From Paenibacillus durus (GTDB lineage: Bacteria; Bacillota; Bacilli; Paenibacillales; Paenibacillaceae): a stretch of 64,000 bases of DNA. Positions 42,277 through 50,186 of this stretch are shown here, in pieces (the first letter of the stretch is position 1; the number at the start of each line of letters is the position of its first letter). The stretch covers positions 1,612,001 through 1,676,000 of the forward strand of contig NZ_CP009288.1 in NCBI RefSeq assembly GCF_000756615.1. The letters run 5' to 3'. Below the pieces are notes generated by a model. The model did no database searches and was not told the DNA's origin. It saw only the letters and a list, made by a program, of their open reading frames with translations. Made by a program: the position numbers and the translations under genes.

Positions 42277-42515
42277 GGCACGGTCACCACAATTTTCGAG
42301 GCTTCTTTCCGGCGGATGGCGAGCAATTGTCCGTTGCACTCCAACATAACCGGACCCATGAATGGACCTTTTCCTTTAAGACAGACGGTGCAGCCTTCCG
42401 AAACTCCCAAATCGGCCAGACGGCGGCGCAGAACAGGATCCATTCCCTCTATTCCTTGAATAGCGCCGGCGGAACCCGGTTGCAATTGCAGTAGGTGGCA
42501 AACTGAAGCAATCAT
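42273..42515 (-). CDS. feoA: Ferrous iron transport protein A
   Basis: 80 residues, an SH3-like domain (GSAGAIQGIEG, RRLADLGVSEGCTV, AIRRKEASKIVV). FeoA is a cytosolic partner that assists FeoB. GGAGGG lies 6 bases before the ATG at 42515. It heads the feoA-feoB-Cys-rich operon. Confidence 0.95.
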   Translation of the reverse strand: MIASVCHLLQLQPGSAGAIQGIEGMDPVLRRRLADLGVSEGCTVCLKGKGPFMGPVMLECNGQLLAIRRKEASKIVVTVP

Positions 42516-42531
42516 CTTAATCCCTCCGGTG

Positions 42532-42551
42532 GAGACTGAGAATCAGTCTCA
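42532..42551. promoter_or_regulatory. Candidate Fur box upstream of feoA
   Basis: GAGACTGAGAATCAGTCTC is a perfect 19-base palindrome and agrees with the 19-base Fur consensus GATAATGATAATCATTATC at about 14 positions. It lies 17 bases before the feoA start, downstream of a promoter-like TTGAAT/TAAATT pair, where a bound repressor would block transcription. The remaining bases up to 42823 show no gene. Confidence 0.65.
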
Positions 42552-42823
42552 ATTGTTTTTCTGTAATTTATCATTTTTTCATACTCAATTCAATGACGAA
42601 AATCACAAGAGTAAGAAGATTCGACAAATCTCGAGCCGATAATCCATAAACGGATGCTTATTTCTTTGCATATATTAATGCAGTTACTTATCAAAATTAG
42701 GTCTTTTGGCCAACGGCAGAACACTGTAAATTTCCAGCCTCATCCAACCGATATTTATATTAAGGATATATAATTTTGTGAGCCATAGAGTGATACTTAG
42801 ACGCGAGGGGCCTACGAAAGCCT

Positions 42824-44950
42824 ATGAAAATAGAAGAGAAAAAAACACTGCTTACAGCAGTTTGCGGCGCAGCGCTATTACTGTTGGTTCAAAGTATGCA
42901 CGTTACGCTGAATGGCGATAACGAACGGGAAGCGCTGTCTGCGTTGTATCTGATTAGCAGCTGGTGTACCAGCGCCTTCGGATTTGCGATTTTTGCCCAG
43001 GGATGGCTTCTTTTCTCCAATCAATTATCGAGGGGCAGACTTTACTCTTCCGCTCTTTTTTTGGGAGTTTGCGTGTTCGATCTTCTGCATACGCTCGGTT
43101 TTATTGGAATTCCGTTCATCCAGACCGTGATAAGCGAAGACAGGGCATTTTGGCTGCTATCCTTCTCAAGGCTTGCGAGTGCAGTCGGTATTCTTCTGAT
43201 CTTTGGTAAGGAAGATTCTCCGGTGCTTGTCCCGAGAAAAAATAGCGTCCTGCGGAAGTCCATCCTTCTGGTCGTGTTGTCAATGGTTCTATTCAGTGCG
43301 GGCTCTTATTTCCTTCCGGAGGTAATCAGTCCCGTGCAGGCGGATTTTGCCAGAAAACTGCTTAATTTTGTTGTGCTGCTGGTTTACCTTCTGGACATCG
43401 CTATTATCTTCTATACGAAACGTGCAGAGAAGTCGTCCTCGCTGCTGATTATTATCAGGTCGCTCGTATTTCTCGCTCTGGGTCAGGCGTTCTATATTGA
43501 CGCGGGGTCCGATAAGAATATCGATCTGCTGTTCGGAGCGGCAAGCTGCGCGGCAGCCTACTATTTGCTGCTTACCGGCGTGTACAGATTGACGATCGAG
43601 GAGCCGTTCCGTGAGAAGCAGGCGATTGAAGCGCAGATCAATTATCTGGTCTATCATGACGATTTGACCGGACTGCCGAACAGACGCCGGCTGCTCCAGC
43701 ATGTTGATGAAGTTATTGAGTCTCATAAAACCTCTGCCATTCGCGGCTGCTCGGCGCTAGCCGTCCTCAATATCAATCATTTCAAGGATATCAACGTTTC
43801 ATTGGGCCATTTAGCCGGAGACCGTCTGCTGCAACTGGTGGCGTCGAGGATTAAGGATGGCATCAGGCCGGGCGAGGATTTATTCAGTATGGGCGGAGAT
43901 GAATTCGCCTATTTGATGACAGACATGCAGAGTCTGGATAGCTGCTTTCTCCGCTCCAAAGAGCTGCTCAATCTGTTCGAACAGCCTATTGAGCTGGAGG
44001 CCGGCGAATATCATATTTCGCTCAGCCTGGGCATCAGCATATTTCCCGCTGACGGAGATACGGCGGAGCAGCTCATTCAGAACGCGGATACCGCTGTTCA
44101 TGATGCCAAGGAACATGGCGTAGATATTCGCAGGTACGTGCCGTTAATACAAATGAAGGCCAAGGAAAGATTAAAGCTGGAGAACGATCTGCGCAGAGCG
44201 CTGGAGCGGGAGGAATTTTTCCTTCTGTATCAGCCGCAGGTTCAACTGGCCACCAAGGAGATTGTCGGCATGGAGGCGCTGCTTCGCTGGCAGCATCCGA
44301 AACGCGGACTTGTGTCGCCGGCTGATTTCATTCCCATCGCCGAGGAGAGCGGGCTGATTGTTCCGATTGGGGAGTGGGTGCTGAGAACCGCCTGTTCTCA
44401 GAACAAGGAATGGCAGAAGGCGGGATACCGTCCGATCTGCGTCTCGGTCAATTTGTCCCTGCGTCAGTTCCTCCAGCCGAATCTGGCCGGTAAGATCGGA
44501 GGATTTTTGCAACGGATTGGCCTCGATCCGAGCTATGTGGATCTTGAAATTACGGAGAGCATGACGATGGACAAGGAAAAAGCCTTCGAGCAGCTGAAGC
44601 GGCTTAAGGAGCTCGGGGTGTACATCAGTATCGACGATTTTGGAACGGGCTACAGCTCGCTGCACTATCTGAAAAATATGCCGATTGACCGCCTCAAAAT
44701 CGACCGTTCCTTCGTGGCGGAGGTTATGGAGGACAGCAACAATGCTGCCATTGTCTCAACAATTACTTCCATGGCGCATCATTTGAAGCTGAAGGTGACG
44801 GCCGAGGGAGTGGAGAACGAGGATCAACTGCAATTCTTGCGCCAGCAGCGCTGCCATGAGGCGCAGGGCTATTTCTTCAGCAAGCCGATCAGGGCTCAGG
44901 AGTTCGAAAGAATTTTCCTGAAACCTACTATTTATGGAATGCCATCCTAA
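42824..44950 (+). CDS. Membrane GGDEF-EAL protein with MASE3-like sensor
   Basis: 708 residues. An N-terminal region of seven or so membrane helices (residues 10-240), with the MASE3-like motif LLHTLGF, is followed by a GGDEF domain (DDLTGLPNRRR near 277; GGDEF near 358) and an EAL domain (GMEALLRW; EITESM; DDFGTGYSSL). The GGDEF active site is intact; the inhibitory site is RPGE rather than RxxD, so product inhibition may be weak. EAL catalytic residues appear complete, so both synthesis and breakdown of cyclic di-GMP are possible. It lies alone; no other c-di-GMP gene is beside it. Confidence 0.92.
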   Translation: MKIEEKKTLLTAVCGAALLLLVQSMHVTLNGDNEREALSALYLISSWCTSAFGFAIFAQGWLLFSNQLSRGRLYSSALFLGVCVFDLLHTLGFIGIPFIQTVISEDRAFWLLSFSRLASAVGILLIFGKEDSPVLVPRKNSVLRKSILLVVLSMVLFSAGSYFLPEVISPVQADFARKLLNFVVLLVYLLDIAIIFYTKRAEKSSSLLIIIRSLVFLALGQAFYIDAGSDKNIDLLFGAASCAAAYYLLLTGVYRLTIEEPFREKQAIEAQINYLVYHDDLTGLPNRRRLLQHVDEVIESHKTSAIRGCSALAVLNINHFKDINVSLGHLAGDRLLQLVASRIKDGIRPGEDLFSMGGDEFAYLMTDMQSLDSCFLRSKELLNLFEQPIELEAGEYHISLSLGISIFPADGDTAEQLIQNADTAVHDAKEHGVDIRRYVPLIQMKAKERLKLENDLRRALEREEFFLLYQPQVQLATKEIVGMEALLRWQHPKRGLVSPADFIPIAEESGLIVPIGEWVLRTACSQNKEWQKAGYRPICVSVNLSLRQFLQPNLAGKIGGFLQRIGLDPSYVDLEITESMTMDKEKAFEQLKRLKELGVYISIDDFGTGYSSLHYLKNMPIDRLKIDRSFVAEVMEDSNNAAIVSTITSMAHHLKLKVTAEGVENEDQLQFLRQQRCHEAQGYFFSKPIRAQEFERIFLKPTIYGMPS

Positions 44951-45004
44951 TTGGAATTGCCTTCTCCCGTTAGAAGTGTTAAAATATTAAATGTTCACGA
45001 AAGC

Positions 45005-45078
45005 GCGGGTGTAGTTCAATGGTAGAACTTCAGCCTTCCAAGCTGATAGCGTGGGTTCGATTCCCATCACCCGCTCCA
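45005..45078 (+). tRNA. tRNA-Gly (anticodon TCC)
   Basis: Acceptor stem GCGGGTG pairs with CACCCGC, the D arm GTTC...GAAC, the anticodon arm TCAGC-CTTCCAA-GCTGA, and the T arm around TTCGATT are complete. CCA is encoded at the 3' end. The anticodon loop CTTCCAA gives TCC, glycine. A terminator follows 15 bases later, so the gene is transcribed singly. Confidence 0.97.
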
Positions 45079-45092
45079 ATATTGAAAATATT

Positions 45093-45119
45093 AAACCCTT
45101 GCTGAGCAAGGGTTTTTTA
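45093..45119 (+). terminator. Terminator after tRNA-Gly
   Basis: AAACCCTTGCT and AGCAAGGGTTT are perfect complements around one G, followed by T. Confidence 0.85.
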
Positions 45120-45186
45120 GTTTGATTTCCGTTTCCGATAATCATTGGATGACGGTAGGCCCCAACGAAACAGCGCATTCCAATAA

Positions 45187-45224
45187 AAAAGGCTCTCCGC
45201 TTAATAACGAGCGAAGAGCCTTTT
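45187..45224 (-). terminator. Terminator of the dipeptidase gene
   Basis: Read on the minus strand, AAAAGGCTCT pairs with AGAGCCTTTTTT. It lies 28 bases beyond the dipeptidase stop. Confidence 0.75.
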
Positions 45225-45251
45225 GCCATATTAGTTCAGCTTGAGGTCAAG

Positions 45252-46616
45252 TTAGACCGTTCCTGCCGATTTCAAAAATTCCACGATCGTCAGCAGACCC
45301 TTGTCGAAGTTCTCCAGGTTGAAGTGCTCGTCAGGCGCGTGCAGGTTCTCGTCGTCAAGTCCGAAGCCCATCAGAACGATCGGCGCCTTCAGGATGCGGG
45401 AGAAGCTCTCCATAATCGGGATGGAGCCGCCGTCCTTCGTGAACAGGGCGCGTGTGCCGTATACTTTGCCGTAAGCGTCCGCCGCCAGTTGCAGGAAGGG
45501 ATTCGACGGATCAATGTCTAAGGCGAATGCCTTCTCCATCTGCCGCACTTCAACCTTGGCTCCCGGCTGAATATGCGATTTCAGATGGGCTTCAATAGCG
45601 TCGAGGACATGCTGTGGATTCTGGTCGCCCACAAGGCGGCAGGTGATTTTGGCATGGGCCGCTTTCGGGATAACCGTCTTGGTGCCCTCGCCCTGAAAGC
45701 CGCCGTAGACGCCGTTAAGCTCCAGCGTAGGCCGGGCTCCGACGCGTTCGACAAACGAATAGCCTTCTTCGCCGTAGAGAGCGGACAGTTCGAGTCCCTC
45801 CCGGATTTTATCCTCGTCAAGTCCCTGCTTGGCGAATTCCTCGCGCATGAGCGGAGACAGGTCCGGCACGCCTTCATAGAAGCCGTCTACGGCGACCCGG
45901 CCCTTGTCGTCATGCAGCGACGCGAGCAGGGAAACGAGTGCGTGCAGCGCATTAGGGACAGCGCCGCCGTAAGTGCCCGAGTGCAAATCCGTGGAAGCAG
46001 TCGTGACGTCCACCTCCAGCGAGCAGAGGCCCCGGAGTCCGGTGCAGATGGCGGGTCTTCCGCGTTCCAGAAGCGAGGTGTCGGAGACGAGAACGGCGTC
46101 CGCAGCCAGCATGTCTTTATGTTTTTCCAAGAAGGAGGTTAAATGAACGCTGCCGATTTCTTCTTCGCCTTCAATGCATACCTTGAGGTTAACCGGTAGG
46201 GCACCTTCTTGACTCAATATGGCTTCTACCGCCTTAATATGCATGAAGACTTGACCTTTATCGTCGGTTGCGCCGCGGGCGTACAGCTTGCCATCCCGGA
46301 TATTCGGCTCAAATGGCGGAGTTGTCCAGAGATTCAGCGGGTCGACCGGCTGAACATCGTAGTGCCCGTAGAGAAGCAGAGTCGGCTTGCCCGGTGCGTG
46401 CAGATAGTCCGCATAGACGACAGGGTGGCCGTCGGTTGGGTGAATTTCGATATGCTCGAGTCCCGCTTTGTTCAGCGTATCCGCAAGCCACTCTGCAGCC
46501 GTCAAAATATCTTTCTTGTGCTCGGACAGTGCGGAAATGCTGGGGATCTTAAGCCATTCATTCAGTTCGTTCAATTGTTCGTCCCGGCGGGATGCAAAAT
46601 ATTCTGCGTAAGCCAT
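45252..46616 (-). CDS. M20-family dipeptidase
   Basis: 454 residues, zinc metallopeptidase related to ArgE/DapE/PepV. The metal-binding H-x-D occurs in LLLYGHYDVQPVDP near residue 80, the catalytic Glu pair in CIEGEEEIGS, and the last ligands in DGGSIPIMESF and the H near the C terminus. A lid domain lies between. The ATG at 46616 follows GGAGG by 9 bases. Dipeptide turnover is expected; the exact substrate is not shown. It is a single transcript. Confidence 0.92.
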   Translation of the reverse strand: MAYAEYFASRRDEQLNELNEWLKIPSISALSEHKKDILTAAEWLADTLNKAGLEHIEIHPTDGHPVVYADYLHAPGKPTLLLYGHYDVQPVDPLNLWTTPPFEPNIRDGKLYARGATDDKGQVFMHIKAVEAILSQEGALPVNLKVCIEGEEEIGSVHLTSFLEKHKDMLAADAVLVSDTSLLERGRPAICTGLRGLCSLEVDVTTASTDLHSGTYGGAVPNALHALVSLLASLHDDKGRVAVDGFYEGVPDLSPLMREEFAKQGLDEDKIREGLELSALYGEEGYSFVERVGARPTLELNGVYGGFQGEGTKTVIPKAAHAKITCRLVGDQNPQHVLDAIEAHLKSHIQPGAKVEVRQMEKAFALDIDPSNPFLQLAADAYGKVYGTRALFTKDGGSIPIMESFSRILKAPIVLMGFGLDDENLHAPDEHFNLENFDKGLLTIVEFLKSAGTV

Positions 46617-46857
46617 AATTATGTACCTCCTGGATTTGCGGGGTCGCAAGCCTTGGGCTTGTGGCGGATGCGCCGAATCGGATTCGGTGATCCATAGGAA
46701 CTATTATACTGGAATAACCCTCGCACAATCAAAAATCACGCTTAGAAAAAACGCCTCAGCCGGGCCGAAGACAATGTATGGTTGTTTCGCACATACTTGG
46801 GCGCCGCCACGTACAATAACCCATATTCAGAGAATAACGAGTAATGGAGGAACAGCG

Positions 46858-47679
46858 GTGATTACTTTTTTGACCGGCAGCCAGGATGGAATTGATATGT
46901 CAACGCTATCGGGTGTGGAGAGGGAGATTGTGGAGAAGAAGCGGAGAAGTCCGGAAAATTATGTTTACGAATCGCCCGCCGCGCTCGCATTTGAGCTGAA
47001 TATGAGAAGGCGCATTGTTGAAGCGGCTGTCGCGCTTGATGCAAGCGGAGTGACCTTTGTCCCGTTTGAGACCACCAGGGGGAATCGCAACTTTTGGTCG
47101 CGCACCCGTGAAGGAGGCCTTCGCTTAAACGACGGGGTTTTACCGTCTGACGGGATCAACGATATTTTCCGGAACGGCCGTCTGTATGCCTTTGAATGCG
47201 CAACGGCTGCGGTGATTGTTTTATATAAGGGAGTCCTTGATGCGCTGGGCGAAGAGGTGTTTAATTCATACTTTAAAAACCTGCTGCTCTATGATTGGCA
47301 GTATGACAGCGATTTACAGTTAACTGCGGTCAATAACAGGGAGGAAGCCTATCCCGGTGATGTGCAGTATTTTAAGAATCCCGACCATGACCCTAACAAA
47401 CCGGAATGGCAGGGCGAGAATGTAATCGTGCTGGGCAGAGGAATGTATTTCGGGCATGGAATCGGCATTACCACCGCCGAGGGAATCATCTCTGCTTTGA
47501 ATAGAGAGAGAGTGCCGGGCAGCAGAACATCTGCTTATCTTCTGGATGAGACGTTCCACCCGGACTTTGAGTATTTACGGAGATTGTCTGCGGGAAGAAG
47601 TCTTCCATCAGCGGCTGTCCGCTATACAGGCTATGCAGTTATCGCCAGAATAGGTTCGCACAATTACAGAATTAGCTAA
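46858..47679 (+). CDS. tgl: Spore-coat transglutaminase (protein-glutamine gamma-glutamyltransferase)
   Basis: 273 residues with the Tgl family core: the catalytic Cys in Y-A-F-E-C-A-T-A near residue 118, the Glu of QGENVIVLG, and the His of YFGHGIGITTAEG. The first residues IDMSTLSGVE and the REGGLRLNDG segment are also conserved. Tgl cross-links coat proteins such as GerQ late in sporulation, so the host makes endospores. The start is GTG 46858, 7 bases after GGAGG. The sequence upstream, from 46621, is open but lacks a ribosome site. Confidence 0.93.
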   Translation: MITFLTGSQDGIDMSTLSGVEREIVEKKRRSPENYVYESPAALAFELNMRRRIVEAAVALDASGVTFVPFETTRGNRNFWSRTREGGLRLNDGVLPSDGINDIFRNGRLYAFECATAAVIVLYKGVLDALGEEVFNSYFKNLLLYDWQYDSDLQLTAVNNREEAYPGDVQYFKNPDHDPNKPEWQGENVIVLGRGMYFGHGIGITTAEGIISALNRERVPGSRTSAYLLDETFHPDFEYLRRLSAGRSLPSAAVRYTGYAVIARIGSHNYRIS

Positions 47680-47771
47680 AAAAGGCCCATTTCTTTAGAG
47701 CGGGAAAAATTGGCTTTTCATACATCTTAGTTGGGCGAAGTCGTTAGACATTTACAGGCCGGTTGATGGAT

Positions 47772-48968
47772 TTAGCCTGTTTCAGGCAGTTCAGGATAGC
47801 TCACCTTTTGCTTCACTGTCTTCAGGCAAATGGTAAAAACTGCTCCATTCTCACCATTCATTGCTGCTACTGTGCCTTGGTGATATTCAACGATTTCTTT
47901 GGTAATGGCCAGGCCGATCCCGGCATGCCCGTCTTTGCCCATATAAAAACGTTCGAAAATATGCGGCAGATCCATCGGGTTAATTCCTTCACCATCATCG
48001 GCTATGGTGAGGATCAGAATCCCCGCTTCTGTCCTCGCTTCTATTGTGACACAGGCTTTGGCGTAGCGAATACAATTGGAAAGGATATTAATTATGGCGG
48101 TTATCAGCTTCTCCCTGTCGCCATAGATGCAGGCAGGCGATTTGAGTCCCGAATAGCGGATGGTTTTTCCGTGATTCCGGCTCACCATCTTTACCCGTTC
48201 TATAGCCTCTTCCAGCAGATCACCAATTTCTACATCCCGCTTAGCCAGCGGCTGCATATCCCGGTCCAGTCTTGAAAGATATAGAATCTCTGCGACCAGC
48301 TCCGCCATTGCCTTGCTTTCGCCTGCAATAATTTCCGCGGCCTCCTTGGGGTCTTCGAACACGCCGGTCATAATCCCTTCGGCATAACCCTGTATGGACA
48401 TAAGCGGGGTTCGAAGCTCGTGAGATACATTTTGAAAGAACTCCTTCTGTTTGGCATCGTACCCTGCAATTTTGCCGGACATCTCGGCCATGCTTCTGGA
48501 GAGCTGGTTTAATTCCAGATAGCGCGAGGTGACCTGCGGCGTGCTGTAATTGCCGTTGCCGATACATTCCGTATAACTGCAGAAGGAGCGTATCGTTTTA
48601 TGAATGCCTCCGTTCATGCGTATGCCCACCGTTGTTACCACCAGGCCGGAGAGAACAAGCAGGGCGGCGAGCACTCCATTTACCATTTGGTTAAAAGTTC
48701 GAAACGGCGTAATGTCCAAATAAGCAACCACATGATAGCCGTTGTCCAACGTCACACCGGTAAGGTAGAACATGCTGGCGGCATTCGAAGCTTTAACCAG
48801 CTTGTTCTCATTGAATTCCGTGGTATGCTTCGAGAAATAATCCGCAATAAAAGATATGTGCTTCTGTTCGCCTTCCCTCAAATACTCAGTAAAAGGATAG
48901 ATTACCTGTTCTAAGTCACAACAAGCGCACAGAAGCGCTGTTGAATCCAAAATATCAGGAGGCACCAA
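47772..48968 (-). pseudogene. Sensor histidine kinase, apparently 5'-truncated
   Basis: The C-terminal part is complete: a single membrane helix (LAALLVLSGLVVTTVGI), a HAMP-like segment, HisKA with NVSHELRTPLMSIQGY near residue 185, then HATPase motifs (NILSNCIRYAK, ADDGEGI, GHAGIGLAIT). At the N-terminus the frame opens in the extracellular loop (FTEYLREGEQKHISFIADYF), with no first membrane helix and no ribosome site. The frame start overlaps the ribosome site of the divergent small gene at 48971. A kinase of this type normally has two membrane helices and an upstream regulator gene, both absent. The gene is therefore probably a truncated remnant after rearrangement; a functional N-terminally short form is less likely. 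Confidence 0.7.
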
Positions 48969-48970
48969 TT

Positions 48971-49359
48971 ATGAAGAACATGAAAAAACATTCGCGGCCC
49001 TTATGGCAACAGGACTTGCCATTGGGAGTCTGACAAGCTTTGCCTTTGCGGACGAGCAGCCGGACCCATCTGCCAAGAACCCTTCCGCTAATGTCGCATC
49101 TACTGTAAAAAAGAAAGCGGGCATTGCAGCTGCTCAGCCGGCTGGAGGTGGAAGTGAGCAGAACAAAGATGATGCATTGGCGAAAGCCGCCGACTTCAAA
49201 AACTTCGTAAACAATCTGAACCAGTTGACCAAGGCCGAAAAAGACAAACTGATTGCAGCCTACGACAATAATGATTTTGATTTAGTGCAGGAGCTTTTGG
49301 ATAAAGCAGGGATCGCGACTGCGCAGCCGGCTGTAAAAGCCCAACCAGCAAAGAAATAA
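48971..49359 (+). pseudogene. Small secreted protein with a frameshift in its signal peptide
   Basis: AGGAGG lies 8 bases before ATG 48971, which reads M-K-N-M-K-K then runs out of frame at a six-A run (48983-48988) and stops soon after. Adding one A restores M-K-K-T-F-A-A-L-M-A-T-G-L-A-I-G-S-L-T-S, a perfect signal peptide ending before ADEQPDPS, and continues in frame to 49359. The open frame that starts at ATG 49003 lacks a ribosome site and half of the signal. The mature part of about 105 residues is helical (FVNNLNQLTKAEKDKLIAAY) with repeated GIA-A-Q-P segments. The family is not recognised. Confidence 0.7.
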
Positions 49360-49643
49360 GAGACAGAAATAAATTCTTTCCAAACACAATGACGATTGCT
49401 ATGGTCGGATTGTGATGGAGAGTGCGCAACGAGCAGCACCCCGGGCCTGCGGCAAGGTTTGGGTTGCTGTCTGCACCTAAATCTCCCCTTGGAACCGAAC
49501 GAAACCAATCCGATATTACATAAAAAATACATAAAGTTTTTGTTTAAAAAACAACGGAAATCGTTTAGAATAAGTAAATGAAAGGGTTTACAATAAAGGT
49601 ATATCCGCTGAGTCTTTATGGCTATAATTAATTATATCCCTGA

Positions 49644-49677
49644 TAAAAAAATTTAGGTCCGGCGGTCTAATTTTTTT
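49644..49677 (+). terminator. Terminator-like hairpin, no clear source gene
   Basis: A7-TTTAG and CTAA-T7 flank a CCG/CGG stem. It sits 40 bases before the small membrane peptide gene. The region 49360-49643 shows no gene; this hairpin could end an unseen short transcript or act as a leader element. Confidence 0.4.
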
Positions 49678-49716
49678 CCTCTTTTGTGACGATAAGATTA
49701 TTTAGGAGGGGATCGC

Positions 49717-49872
49717 ATGGAAAAGCAAGAGAATTTGAGACTACCGCTGCAGCAGGAAAGTATGAGAGCACATTCCGAAGGCCGTTTCTCGGCCGGACTT
49801 CTGTGGGGAATTCTGATCAGCATCCCGTTATGGATTTCGCTGTTAGGCTGGATTATTAGCTTTACGAGGTAG
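49717..49872 (+). CDS. 51-residue single-span membrane peptide
   Basis: M-E-K-Q-E-N-L-R-L-P-L-Q-Q-E-S-M-R-A-H with a polar start is followed by one hydrophobic helix (LLWGILISIPLWISLLGWII) and a short S-F-T-R tail. TAGGAGGGG lies 7 bases upstream of the ATG. Paenibacillus-like genomes carry many such small membrane peptides without known roles. The minus-strand overlap (49698-49907) is a shadow frame. Confidence 0.6.
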   Translation: MEKQENLRLPLQQESMRAHSEGRFSAGLLWGILISIPLWISLLGWIISFTR

Positions 49873-49996
49873 TACGACGGAAGATAGCGATAGTACTCTA
49901 GAGCCATCCTTATGAATTGTAACCGGGAAAGAGAAGCGCGGCATTGTAGCGATATTGTGGCGCTTAAGCATAGATAGATAAGAAACGGTCAAGAGT

Positions 49997-50045
49997 AAAC
50001 GGCTTGCATCGCCCGCTTTAAAGGGAGGTGCAAGCCGTTTATTTG
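49997..50045. terminator. Perfect inverted repeat, terminator
   Basis: AAACGGCTTGCA (49997-50008) and TGCAAGCCGTTT (50029-50040) are exact complements. A second hairpin, AAGGCTGCC-TCTTC with GAAG-GGGCGGCCTT, at 50072-50107, has a T/A tail on both sides and probably ends the ABC-F transcript. The stretch 49873-50186 has no gene. Confidence 0.7.
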
Positions 50046-50186
50046 TAAATGACCGGATATTGTTCTAGGCTAAGGCTGCCTCTTCGATATTGAAGGGGCG
50101 GCCTTTTAAATAGCTGGGCAGCAGTGCCTGCCACGAGCGCCGCTCTGCCGAGCCAAGCTGGCTGTGCCTTATCCCCCGGCCTTGAA

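Noticed and set aside
42552..42823. Cyclic di-GMP riboswitch before the GGDEF-EAL gene
   Set aside because: No aptamer-like conserved motif could be found in the leader.
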